In this document: positions 1 through 7,995 of the stretch, piece by piece
How the letters are laid out: every line of letters begins with the position of its first letter
Position numbering within the stretch: the stretch's first letter is position 1
DNA from: Lachnospiraceae bacterium
GTDB taxonomy: Bacteria; Bacillota; Clostridia; Lachnospirales; Lachnospiraceae
Direction of reading: 5' to 3'
Assembly: GCA_017396555.1 (NCBI GenBank)
Contig: JAFQLS010000001.1
Coordinates: 1-47,153, forward strand
Length of the DNA: 47,153 nucleotides
Notes under the pieces: generated by a model
The model's database searches: none
What the model was told of the DNA's origin: nothing
The model's input: only the letters and a program-made list of their open reading frames with translations
Made by a program: the position numbers and the translations under genes

Positions 1-57
1 CATAACAACCGCATTCCTGCTGCCGTCATACTGATATACTGTATAGTTTAATGCCAT
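1..57 (-). CDS. 5' end of an unidentified gene cut by the window edge
   Basis: An ATG on the minus strand (55-57) opens a reading frame that runs off the window. It is preceded by a good ribosome binding site (GAGAGGTGAG, 3 bases before the ATG). The first 19 residues begin MALNYTVYQYDG. The start lies 12 bases after the rlmD stop codon in the same direction, so it is probably the next gene of that operon. Nineteen residues are too few to name a family. Confidence 0.6.
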   Translation of the reverse strand, partial: MALNYTVYQYDGSRNAVVM

Positions 58-69
58 GTACTCACCTCT

Positions 70-1728
70 CTAAACCATCCCAAAATGCTCCAACGCATCC
101 TTTATCGCCTTTTCCTTCTCCATCGGACACTGAGGTTGTCTGCTATCCTCTGATTTCGGAAGATTATAATTCTCTCCAACCTCTATTCCACACTTTCTTT
201 TTACCTGTGAAATATAGAGATTAGAAACCTTCAACCCGTGCTCTTTCAGCACATATTCCTGAATTTCCTTATAAGTCGCCTTACTTTCCGCCGAAGTCAA
301 ATCTAACTCATCTAGCTCTATCTCAACCTCAATTACATCATCCGGTTTCTGTTGGGACAAGAGAACCACAGTCTCCACATGCACCGTTTGCGGAAACATA
401 TCCACTGCACACACCTTCTCCACCTTATATCCCTTCTCCTGCAGGATAACCAAATCCCTTGCAAGGCTTGTAGGCTTACAGCTGATATATACCAGCCTGT
501 CCACACCATAATTAATAATATGTTCAAGTGCTTTTGGATGAATTCCGTCCCTGGGAGGATCTAACACGATAAGGTCAGGTTTCTCTTCAATATCACCTAT
601 AACCTTAAGCACATCACCAGCTATGAATTCGCAGTTATCCAGACCATTAAGACTAGCATTAACCTTTGCAGCCTCTACAGCCTCCTCTATAATCTCAACG
701 CCTACAACCTTCTTCGCAACCGGTGCAAGCATTTGAGCTATTGTTCCCGTTCCACTATACAAATCAAAAATAACCTTATCCTTAGTCTCGCCCACATATT
801 CTCTTGCCTTGTCATATAATTTCTCAGCCCCAAGTGAATTAGTCTGGAAAAATGAAAATGTAGAAATCTTAAATTTCATCCCAAGTAATTCTTCGTAAAA
901 ATAATCCTGCCCATACAGGATTCTAGTCTCATCACTCTGAACCACATCTGCAAGACTATCATTAATAATGTGTGTAATACCTATTATTTTACCTTCAAAT
1001 GCACCATTTTTCTCAAGCTCCAGTATTTTATCTGACAACAAATTCATATCAACTGCATCTTCACTTGATGTAACTATATTAACAGTTATCTCTCCTGTCT
1101 TTACCGCTCTCCTTATAAGTAAATGTCTAAGAAATCCCGTATGGCTCATCTTATGATGAAATGTTAATTTATTCTCATTTGCAAATTCAAGAACAGCCTT
1201 AAGAATAACATTGTAATCTCTATGCACGATCTTACATGTATCTGTTGTAACAATGTCATAAAAGCTACCCTTCTTATGCATTCCAAGGGCTAATGGACCA
1301 TCTTTATATTCATCCCCAAATGAAAATTCCATTTTATTTCTATAATTCCATTCATCCGGACTTCCTATAATCCCCTGGAACTCATAAGGCTTTGTAATAA
1401 CCTCGTCCAAAATGTTTTCAACCACATTTTTCTTTAGCTCAAGCTGATTAGCATAAGACATAGTCTGATAAGTACAACCACCACACTCACCAAAATGCTT
1501 ACATGGTGGCTCTCTATCTTCAATATTTGACCTTGACATGATTTCCTTGAGTCTGCCTTCGCATTTACCTTTTCTTTTCTTAGATACAACGAAGGATACC
1601 TCCTGACCAGGTAAGGTATCCTTAACAATCGCTTTCTCAAGGTCTCCTTCATTATCCACTATTACTACGCCTTTATTTGGAAAAATAATATTTTCAACTT
1701 TCCCTGTGTATAATTGACCTTTTTTCAT
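70..1728 (-). CDS. rlmD: 23S rRNA (uracil-5-)-methyltransferase, RlmD/TrmA family
   Basis: Transfers a methyl group from S-adenosylmethionine to C5 of a uracil in 23S rRNA. Visible parts, in order: an N-terminal TRAM-like beta domain (about 1-60), four cysteines that bind a 4Fe-4S cluster (C76, C82, C85, C165), the FSFFQTN motif (291-297), the SAM-binding loop DLYSGTGT (322-329), the DPPRDG motif (390-395) and the catalytic SCKP (nucleophile C417). The enzyme core ends near residue 460. About 90 further residues follow, longer than the minimal family, starting with an acidic stretch and containing two more cysteines (C513, C534). The start has AAGGAAA 9 bases upstream. It follows a membrane-protein gene by 30 bases. 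Low-GC bacteria may use one such enzyme for two sites (RlmCD), so the exact target uracil is not settled. Confidence 0.93.
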   Translation of the reverse strand: MKKGQLYTGKVENIIFPNKGVVIVDNEGDLEKAIVKDTLPGQEVSFVVSKKRKGKCEGRLKEIMSRSNIEDREPPCKHFGECGGCTYQTMSYANQLELKKNVVENILDEVITKPYEFQGIIGSPDEWNYRNKMEFSFGDEYKDGPLALGMHKKGSFYDIVTTDTCKIVHRDYNVILKAVLEFANENKLTFHHKMSHTGFLRHLLIRRAVKTGEITVNIVTSSEDAVDMNLLSDKILELEKNGAFEGKIIGITHIINDSLADVVQSDETRILYGQDYFYEELLGMKFKISTFSFFQTNSLGAEKLYDKAREYVGETKDKVIFDLYSGTGTIAQMLAPVAKKVVGVEIIEEAVEAAKVNASLNGLDNCEFIAGDVLKVIGDIEEKPDLIVLDPPRDGIHPKALEHIINYGVDRLVYISCKPTSLARDLVILQEKGYKVEKVCAVDMFPQTVHVETVVLLSQQKPDDVIEVEIELDELDLTSAESKATYKEIQEYVLKEHGLKVSNLYISQVKRKCGIEVGENYNLPKSEDSRQPQCPMEKEKAIKDALEHFGMV

Positions 1729-1758
1729 TTTTATGTATTTCCTTTATATATTTATTAT

Positions 1759-2235
1759 TTACTTCTTCATTTCATCAAGCATATCATCAACACTTTGAGA
1801 CTTATTCTTTTTCTTTTCTTCGCCTTCTGAATATCCGCCCATAAGAAGTATTCTTAAAACCATAGCAGCACCACCGAAGATAAGAATCACCATAAGAATA
1901 TAATTAAATGATGACGTTGCCTTAAATCTTAATGTTGTTGAACTGATAACACCAAGCAATATTATTAACAAACCAAGACCTGTAACTATTTTGGGCCAAA
2001 TGCTTTTTGGTGCAAAAAATAGTAATACAATACCAATAATAAAAGGGATAGTTATCATTCCACTTGGAATACCACCGCCTCCAATGGTACCAAAAAAGTC
2101 CACTCTTGAATTTGAACCCCATAGACTTGTTTCAATAACAACATTGTTCAAAAATAAATATAATCCGCCTGCACACATCGCTAAGCCGAGCAGAAACAAA
2201 CCTAAATCTCTACCTGCATTATTTCTGTTTTCCAT
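1759..2235 (-). CDS. Small multi-pass membrane protein, function unknown
   Basis: About 158 residues. Hydrophobic segments lie near residues 11-30, 57-76, 81-97 and 112-130, suggesting four membrane spans, followed by a charged tail (EGEEKKKNKSQSVDDMLDEMKK-like) that should be cytoplasmic. A Gly-rich loop (GTIGGGGIPSG) sits before the second span. I chose the ATG at 2235 because GGAGG lies 7 bases upstream; an upstream ATG at 2277 would add 14 residues but has no ribosome binding site. It lies 31 bases before rlmD and 80 bases after the small acidic-tail protein, probably in one transcript. I do not recognise a family. Confidence 0.75.
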   Translation of the reverse strand: MENRNNAGRDLGLFLLGLAMCAGGLYLFLNNVVIETSLWGSNSRVDFFGTIGGGGIPSGMITIPFIIGIVLLFFAPKSIWPKIVTGLGLLIILLGVISSTTLRFKATSSFNYILMVILIFGGAAMVLRILLMGGYSEGEEKKKNKSQSVDDMLDEMKK

Positions 2236-2315
2236 AATTATCCTCCGTACCTTGCATAATAGTAGAGCATACTGCACTTATAACTGTATGCCCTACAAAT
2301 TATTTCACATATAAC

Positions 2316-2552
2316 TTACGCTTCTTCTTCCTCTTCAAAAATATCGTCTTCAAAATCATCTTCAAAATCATCATCATCGAACTCATCATAACGATTCTTA
2401 GACACATATTTGTATACGCCAAATGCAATAGCTGCAATAGCAATGACCGCTACAACACCGGCAATAATCCACATGCATTTGCATTTTTCTTCCTTCTTCT
2501 GTTCTTTATGAAGGAGATCATTAATCTTTTCCATACTAATTATATTATTCAT
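2316..2552 (-). CDS. Small single-span membrane protein with a highly acidic tail
   Basis: 78 residues: a short polar N-terminal part with two Cys (KCKC), one hydrophobic span (about residues 27-46), then a C-terminal tail made almost only of Asp, Glu and Phe (FDDDDFEDDFEDDIFEEEEE). Start ATG 2552 is preceded by AAAGGGTG at good spacing; a GTG at 2564 in the same frame has its purine stretch touching the start codon and is less likely. Similar short proteins are common in Lachnospiraceae, but I know of no assigned function. An extended -10 promoter lies just upstream (2596-2604), so it may head its own transcript with the next two genes. Confidence 0.72.
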   Translation of the reverse strand: MNNIISMEKINDLLHKEQKKEEKCKCMWIIAGVVAVIAIAAIAFGVYKYVSKNRYDEFDDDDFEDDFEDDIFEEEEEA

Positions 2553-2595
2553 AAACTCTTTCACCCTTTCTACTTATTTTTACATTTACTAGAAT

Positions 2596-2604
2596 ATTAT
2601 ATCA
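2596..2604 (-). promoter_or_regulatory. Extended -10 promoter for the small membrane-protein gene
   Basis: On the minus strand the sequence reads TGATATAAT, an exact TGn-TATAAT extended -10 element. No good -35 is visible 17 bases upstream, as is usual for extended -10 promoters. It lies in the 69-base gap between pcrA and the small acidic-tail gene. Confidence 0.45.
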
Positions 2605-2621
2605 CTAGATAGATATTTTTA

Positions 2622-4832
2622 CTACACTTTTTTAAGTTTTGCAAATGAGGCAAACATTTTTTTTGTACCAAATTTCTCAAAATCAACCTCAACCTCATAA
2701 TCTCTACCACCTTCGGTTATACTAACAACAATACCCAAACCAAACTTAATGTGTCTTACCATATCACCCACTTCATAATCAAGACTATCCGCTTTGGTAA
2801 CTTTGAACTTCTGTGGATCAAATGCCTTTGTATTAAATATCTGCTTTACACTTGACTGATTATAAGTCTTAACTTCTTCGCTAACACCCATTTTCCTTAC
2901 AGACAAATTAGTATCAAGCAATTCTTCAGGAATTTCCATAATAAACCTTGACACTTTATTATATTGCGTCTGTCCATGTAACATTCTCATTTGTGCCGAA
3001 GTAATCATAAGTTCTTCTTTAGCTCTGGTTATCGCCACATAACACAAACGTCTCTCTTCTTCCATCTCAGAAGGATCACCACTCGAAATTGTCATATAAC
3101 TTGGAAACAATCCATCCTCCATACCACATAAGTATACCTTAGAAAATTCAAGTCCTTTTGCACTGTGGATTGTCATAAGTACAACATAATTATCTGTGGC
3201 ATTTAGGGAATCAATATCTGCAATAAGGGCTACTTCTTCGAGAAATTCATTTAAGGTTGGAGCTTCGTTGCGTTCTTCAAAATCTACGATTTTATTAAAG
3301 AATTCATCTAGATTCTCTAATCTTTCTTTAGCTTCATCCGTACCCTCATCTCTTAACTCCTGAACATAGCCAGTAACCTCCATTAATTCCTCATACACAT
3401 CTGAAATGTGCATATGAACCGACTTAGTTCTTAGCAACTGAATCAAATCTACAAAAGGCTTTATCTTTGCCGCAGCTCTACCAACTATATTAACAAGATT
3501 TTCATCCTTTAATACATCATAAAAATTCATTTCGTTCGCTGCTGCATACGCCTCAATTTTTGTTATGGTAGACGTACCAATCCCTCGCTTTGGCACATTA
3601 ATGATACGTTTTACAGCAACATCATCCCTTGCATTTGCAATAGTTTTTAAATAAGCCAGAACATCCTTGATTTCCTTTCGCTGATAGAAATTAATTCCGC
3701 CAACAATCTTATATGGAATATTCGCATTCATAAATTTTTCTTCAAGAATACGCGACTGTGCATTTGTTCTATACAGACACACCATATCTCTATAGTTATA
3801 TTTTCCTGATAAAATATTGCTCTTCATATCATCTGCAATAATTTCAGCCTCAGTATATGCTGTATCAATCTGCCTGAACACAACCTTTTCGCCGGTTCCA
3901 ATATCAGTCCACAAACGTTTTGCTTTTCTTCCCTTATTATTAGCTATTACTCCATTTGCAGCATCTAATATATTGCTGGTAGAACGATAATTCTGCTCAA
4001 GCTTTATAACTCTTGCATCCTCAAATACCTTCTCAAAATTGAGAATATTGCTGATGTTAGCTCCTCTAAATTTATATATAGACTGGTCATCATCACCAAC
4101 CACACATAAATTTCTGTTTTTAGCTGCAAGAAGACTAATAAACATAAACTGAACAGTATTAGTATCCTGATACTCATCAACATGAATATACTGAAATCTA
4201 TTCTGGTAATACTCAAGAACCTCTGCGTTGCTTTTAAATAATTCCACTGTTTTAACCAGCAAATCATCAAAATCAAGAGCATTGTTCTTCTTAAGTTCCT
4301 TCTGATATTCTATATATACCTCTGCAATTGTCTTTTTTGTAAAATCTACACTTGCCTCCATAAAATATTGTTCAGGAGAAATCATTTCATTTTTAGCTGA
4401 AGAAATAGCACTCATAATTGCTCTTTCCCTTAGCTTTTTCGTATCTATTTCAAGACGCTTACAAATCGACTTTATAAGGCTCTTCTGATCTTCTGTATCA
4501 TATATAGTAAAATCATTACCAAAACCAATTTTATCTATATATCTTCTAAGTATTTTTACGCACGAAGAATGAAATGTACTTACCCATATACTTTCAGAGC
4601 CAAATCCAACCAGATTATCAACTCTTTCTCTCATCTCTTCTGCCGCTTTATTTGTAAATGTTATAGCCATTATATTCCATGGATTAACACCACACTCATC
4701 TATAAGATATGCAATTCTATGGGTTAAAACTCTGGTTTTTCCAGAGCCTGCCCCCGCTAATATAAGCAGCGGTCCTTCTGTATGAAAAACCGCCTGCTTC
4801 TGCATATCATTTAAATTATCATATATGCTCAT
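2622..4832 (-). CDS. pcrA: ATP-dependent 3'-5' DNA helicase PcrA (UvrD/Rep family)
   Basis: 736 residues, the normal length for PcrA. It unwinds DNA during repair and removes RecA filaments and stalled complexes. Visible motifs: Walker A GAGSGKT (27-33), motif Ia TFTNKAA (about 58-64), DEYQDTN (motif II, about 219-225), GDDDQSIYKFRGA (motif III), QNYRST (motif IV), MTIHSAKGLEF (motif V) and YVAITRAKE (motif VI). The last 60 residues form the Tudor-like C-terminal domain typical of PcrA (VGDMVRHIKFGLG), which binds RNA polymerase in Bacillus. The start has AAGGAAG six bases upstream. It lies 19 bases after the SPFH gene and so probably shares the stress-operon transcript. Confidence 0.95.
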   Translation of the reverse strand: MSIYDNLNDMQKQAVFHTEGPLLILAGAGSGKTRVLTHRIAYLIDECGVNPWNIMAITFTNKAAEEMRERVDNLVGFGSESIWVSTFHSSCVKILRRYIDKIGFGNDFTIYDTEDQKSLIKSICKRLEIDTKKLRERAIMSAISSAKNEMISPEQYFMEASVDFTKKTIAEVYIEYQKELKKNNALDFDDLLVKTVELFKSNAEVLEYYQNRFQYIHVDEYQDTNTVQFMFISLLAAKNRNLCVVGDDDQSIYKFRGANISNILNFEKVFEDARVIKLEQNYRSTSNILDAANGVIANNKGRKAKRLWTDIGTGEKVVFRQIDTAYTEAEIIADDMKSNILSGKYNYRDMVCLYRTNAQSRILEEKFMNANIPYKIVGGINFYQRKEIKDVLAYLKTIANARDDVAVKRIINVPKRGIGTSTITKIEAYAAANEMNFYDVLKDENLVNIVGRAAAKIKPFVDLIQLLRTKSVHMHISDVYEELMEVTGYVQELRDEGTDEAKERLENLDEFFNKIVDFEERNEAPTLNEFLEEVALIADIDSLNATDNYVVLMTIHSAKGLEFSKVYLCGMEDGLFPSYMTISSGDPSEMEEERRLCYVAITRAKEELMITSAQMRMLHGQTQYNKVSRFIMEIPEELLDTNLSVRKMGVSEEVKTYNQSSVKQIFNTKAFDPQKFKVTKADSLDYEVGDMVRHIKFGLGIVVSITEGGRDYEVEVDFEKFGTKKMFASFAKLKKV

Positions 4833-4851
4833 ATTAACTTCCTTAAAATAA

Positions 4852-5883
4852 TTATGCTAACTTTGTTCCACAATTACTACAGAACTTTGCTCCATTTGTA
4901 GGTGTACCACATTCAGGACAGAATTTTGGAACCTGACCATTTCCTGCCGGCTGTGATGGCTGACCCTGCATTGGCTGACCCTGCATTGGCTGACCCTGCA
5001 TTGGTTGACCCATCATACCCATTGCCGGACCCATGTTATTAACCATCTGCTGACCCATCATCATACCCATCTGCATTCCTGCCATAGTATTTGCCATATT
5101 TGCAGCAGTATTGCCCATACCTGCATTACCGCCCTTGCCCATATTATCAATCATAGCCATCTGGGCGTATCTATTCATATCGCCAACCATGCTTTGTGAA
5201 GCTGCCTTCTTCTGCATAGCCTGAACTTCTTCCGGATAAGAAAAGCTTGATACCGCAAAGTCTGTAATAGAAATACCGAGCTTGCATATATCCATATCCA
5301 AGTCATCCTTAATACCGTTTGAAATGTCATATGCATTTGCCTGAAGGTTGAACATATCCTTACCTTCCTTAGCAATCCATTTCATAAGAAGCTGATCAAG
5401 ACGTCCTATAACTCTTTCCTTAACATCATCTACTGTAAATTGCTTCTTAACACCTGCCACCTTATCAATAAGTGTGTTGTAATCACTTATCTTACAGTTA
5501 AATGTACCAAATGCTCTGATTGGCATACCACCCGGAAGGCCTGGTGCCGGAATACTAATTGCATTCTTCGTTCCCCATTTTACAGTAAATTCCTTTGTAT
5601 TAATAAATAATACTTCTGCTCTGATTCCACTATTGAACCCGAACTTAAATCCTTTAAGTGTAGAAAGGAATGGTATAATCTGAGATTCAATATCATAGCT
5701 TCCTTCATCCTCAAATATACCTTCTACCTTACCATTGTACATAAATATAGCATCCTGACCCGGACGAATAATAAGCTTAGAACCCTTCTTAATCTCATCA
5801 TTGTTCCATTTCCAGAACATTATGTCATCTCTGCTCTCCTGCCATTCTACTACATTAGAAAACTGACTACTAAATAATCCCAT
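4852..5883 (-). CDS. YdjI-like SPFH-domain protein with a C-terminal zinc ribbon
   Basis: 343 residues. The first 220 or so form an SPFH (stomatin/prohibitin/flotillin) domain of the 'virion core-like' type. They are followed by a Met/Gly/Gln-rich flexible stretch (about 225-315) and a double CxxC zinc ribbon at the end (CPEC...CSNC). This order is that of Bacillus subtilis YdjI, which links PspA to the membrane. The gene follows a YdjG-like gene; its AGGAGG overlaps that gene's TAG stop, so translation is probably coupled. The flexible part contains three exact copies of a 15-bp unit. No membrane segment is visible, so it probably acts at the membrane through partners. Confidence 0.88.
   Translation of the reverse strand: MGLFSSQFSNVVEWQESRDDIMFWKWNNDEIKKGSKLIIRPGQDAIFMYNGKVEGIFEDEGSYDIESQIIPFLSTLKGFKFGFNSGIRAEVLFINTKEFTVKWGTKNAISIPAPGLPGGMPIRAFGTFNCKISDYNTLIDKVAGVKKQFTVDDVKERVIGRLDQLLMKWIAKEGKDMFNLQANAYDISNGIKDDLDMDICKLGISITDFAVSSFSYPEEVQAMQKKAASQSMVGDMNRYAQMAMIDNMGKGGNAGMGNTAANMANTMAGMQMGMMMGQQMVNNMGPAMGMMGQPMQGQPMQGQPMQGQPSQPAGNGQVPKFCPECGTPTNGAKFCSNCGTKLA
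4957..5001. repeat. Three exact 15-bp tandem repeats inside the SPFH gene
   Basis: The unit TGGCTGACCCTGCAT (plus strand) occurs three times without change at 4957-4971, 4972-4986 and 4987-5001, followed by a diverged fourth copy (5002-5016). Each unit encodes Met-Gln-Gly-Gln-Pro, so a change in copy number keeps the frame and only alters the length of the linker before the zinc ribbon. Confidence 0.9.
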
Positions 5884-5895
5884 TGTGTATTCCTC

Positions 5896-7047
5896 CTAAA
5901 TATCGTAATCATATAAATCATAATCATATGAGTCCATATAAGCCTCATTTGCTACATTATAGCCAAGATCATCCTTCTTATCTTCTCCACCACAATTCTT
6001 AGCAGCGAATATACCACCAATAATACCTGCAATAATAAGAATAATTAACGCAATTTTTAGTGGACTCTTTGGATATTGACCTGCAATTTTACCATTCTGA
6101 CCATTAATCAATACAGAATATGTTTTCCCTTTAAAATTATATGCTGTTGCATATACAGGAAGAAGTATATGCTTATATGTTTCATCTCTATATTCTATAT
6201 CTACAGAAAGATTTCTTACTTCATCATATTTCTTAAGAACCTGTGACCTAGACATGCTTCTAAGTTCAGTTTCCATCTGTCTTACTGCATCCTTATGTGC
6301 ATCCTCTAATGATACCGAATAACATTCAGCACCATAACCCGATAAATATGTAGGTGCATAAGGTTTTATCTTCTTTGTATCATATGGTTCAACACCCTTA
6401 AGCAATGATGCTTTCATATTTTTAGAAGCCTTAACTAATACGTCATCAAAGAAATTCTTAACACGTCCATGTACTGAATACCAGTCTGTAACAGTCTTAG
6501 TTACCTCTTCTCCATTAGAATTAGTAGTTTTTACCTTCCTATGTTTACCACCTTCTGCATGATAGTCACATATTGTATCTGCATCAAATGTCCAATACGG
6601 AACATAAACACCCTGTACTTTATCTTTTTCATAGAGATTCTTCAAAGAACCTGGTGCTAACCATCTCTTGTTAATCCATTTTGTAAAAATTTCTCCCGCT
6701 TTATGTTTATCAACCTGAAAAGTTAATACACCATCAGGTATAATAGCTGCTTCCTGCTTCTCAGCAAGAACATAACTCGAACCACAATAAGGACATTCCG
6801 TTGCTGTACAATCTGCAGACACCTCAACCTGTGCTCCACATCCTTTACAATCCATTGTATGAGATGTTTTTTCCTGCACTGGAATAGACTGTGCTTTTCT
6901 CTTCGAAAATGTATGCTCTACAACATCCTTAGATTTTGCTTTAATCTTTCTCTCATTGCCACAATTAGGACACTTAAGTCCCTGTGTAGCAATATCAAAT
7001 TCCATAACACCACCACAGCCGTCGCAGTAATAGATTTCTTCTGACAT
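5896..7047 (-). CDS. YdjG-like zinc-ribbon membrane protein of the PspA module
   Basis: 383 residues. Two zinc ribbons stand at the N-terminus (C8/C11...C26/C29 and C67/C70...C85/C88), the second of TFIIB type. A central domain of about 200 residues follows, then one membrane span near residues 333-352 and a short tail rich in Asp and Tyr. The order matches Bacillus YdjG, which with YdjI recruits PspA to the membrane. The start at 7047 is set by TAGGAGGATATAT directly upstream; the longer frame from 7098 would run through the terminator hairpin. No homologue of YdjH (TPM domain), the third Bacillus partner, is present between this gene and the SPFH gene. Confidence 0.87.
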   Translation of the reverse strand: MSEEIYYCDGCGGVMEFDIATQGLKCPNCGNERKIKAKSKDVVEHTFSKRKAQSIPVQEKTSHTMDCKGCGAQVEVSADCTATECPYCGSSYVLAEKQEAAIIPDGVLTFQVDKHKAGEIFTKWINKRWLAPGSLKNLYEKDKVQGVYVPYWTFDADTICDYHAEGGKHRKVKTTNSNGEEVTKTVTDWYSVHGRVKNFFDDVLVKASKNMKASLLKGVEPYDTKKIKPYAPTYLSGYGAECYSVSLEDAHKDAVRQMETELRSMSRSQVLKKYDEVRNLSVDIEYRDETYKHILLPVYATAYNFKGKTYSVLINGQNGKIAGQYPKSPLKIALIILIIAGIIGGIFAAKNCGGEDKKDDLGYNVANEAYMDSYDYDLYDYDI

Positions 7048-7071
7048 ATATATCCTCCTACATGTATACTG

Positions 7072-7101
7072 AAAAAAGGGTGCCATAATTTCAGGCACCC
7101 T
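7072..7101 (-). terminator. Rho-independent terminator between pspA and the YdjG-like gene
   Basis: On the minus strand an 8-bp perfect stem (AGGGTGCC/GGCACCCT) with a 9-base loop is followed by a run of T. It starts 10 bases after the pspA stop and ends 25 bases before the next start codon, so it should make pspA mRNA more abundant than the distal genes. Confidence 0.78.
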
Positions 7102-7111
7102 AAGGTTTCAA

Positions 7112-7801
7112 TTATTGTAATCCCATCTGTGCTTTAAGAGCTGCTAACTCATCATCAACAGCCGGTGAAGCTGTCTCTGTTGAATCATACTTGCTGGCAA
7201 GATTCTCAATATCATTATCTGCTGCTGAAGCATTAAGCTCTGCCATTGCATTAGCCTCATCTATCATCTGATTAGCCTTAGCTTCCATTCTGTCAAATGC
7301 TGACATATTATTAGAAACGCCTGCAACACTTGAACCAACTTTATTAATTCTCTCCTGTGCCTTAGCTGCTGCTATCTTAGCCTTGATGCTTGCTTTTCTT
7401 GAATTAAGATCTGCTATGTCCTTGCTAAGCTTGTCATGCATCTGTCTCATCTTAGCTGCATTAGCTGCTGCAACCTCATATGTCTGCTGAAGTGATGTCT
7501 GCTGTTCAACAAGCTGTGCCTTCTTTGAAAGGAACTGGCGTGCGTCATTCTCATTTCCAGCCATCAATGCCTTCTCTGCATATTTCTGATACTTAGCAAT
7601 CTCCTGTGTACATTCATCGAGCTGTCTCTTAGCTCTTGTCTCTTCTGCCATAACAGAAGCAGTTTCAGCCTTAACCTTTCCAAGGTCACTTTCAAGATTT
7701 CTAAGGTACTGATCAATCATCTTTTCCGGATCCTCAGCCTTATCTAATAATGCGTTAATGTTTGCTGACATAATGTCTTTAAATCTTGTAATAATTCCCA
7801 T
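7112..7801 (-). CDS. pspA: PspA/IM30 family membrane-stress protein
   Basis: 229 residues, the usual length. PspA is an ESCRT-III-like peripheral protein that assembles on damaged membranes. The N-terminal amphipathic helix (MGIITRFKDIMSANINALLDK) is clear, followed by the EDPEKMIDQYLRNLE signature and long coiled coils (about 25-150 and 165-190) rich in Ala, Lys and Gln. The Ala-rich C-terminal part is weakly conserved. The start has GGAGGAGTT upstream. A near-consensus promoter precedes it and a terminator follows, so it is the first and probably strongest-expressed gene of the module with the YdjG-like and YdjI-like genes. Confidence 0.93.
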   Translation of the reverse strand: MGIITRFKDIMSANINALLDKAEDPEKMIDQYLRNLESDLGKVKAETASVMAEETRAKRQLDECTQEIAKYQKYAEKALMAGNENDARQFLSKKAQLVEQQTSLQQTYEVAAANAAKMRQMHDKLSKDIADLNSRKASIKAKIAAAKAQERINKVGSSVAGVSNNMSAFDRMEAKANQMIDEANAMAELNASAADNDIENLASKYDSTETASPAVDDELAALKAQMGLQ

Positions 7802-7846
7802 GTGTAACTCCTCCTGAAAAATGTTATTTTGTTTAATACATTTTTA

Positions 7847-7875
7847 ATTATACAACATATTTTTACCTATGTCAC
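7847..7875 (-). promoter_or_regulatory. Sigma-A type promoter of pspA
   Basis: Minus strand: GTGACA, exactly 17 bases, TATAAT. The predicted transcript starts about 40 bases before the pspA ATG. No SigW-type (TGAAAC / CGTA) promoter, which drives the Bacillus counterpart, was seen here. Confidence 0.7.
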
Positions 7876-7916
7876 TAAATAATTTTTATTGTGCATAATT
7901 TGATTTCTTTTGGCAC

Positions 7917-7945
7917 TTGCCTTATATTTTTAAATACTATATAAT
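7917..7945 (+). promoter_or_regulatory. Promoter of the DUF1836 gene
   Basis: Plus strand: TTGCCT, 17 bases, TATAAT. It diverges from the pspA promoter; the two -35 boxes are about 40 bases apart, so one bound protein could affect both. Confidence 0.6.
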
Positions 7946-7995
7946 AGTGTTTAACATATAAATAAATGCACGAAACGGTAATAAAGGATACGATT

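Noticed and set aside
5005-5199. His/Thr-rich plus-strand frame opposite the SPFH gene
   Set aside because: The complement of Met-rich and Gly-rich codons reads as CAT/CAC, so the His-rich peptide is an artefact of the real gene.
7048-7098. Longer start for the YdjG-like protein at 7098
   Set aside because: It would translate through the pspA terminator; TAGGAGG directly before 7047 marks the true start.
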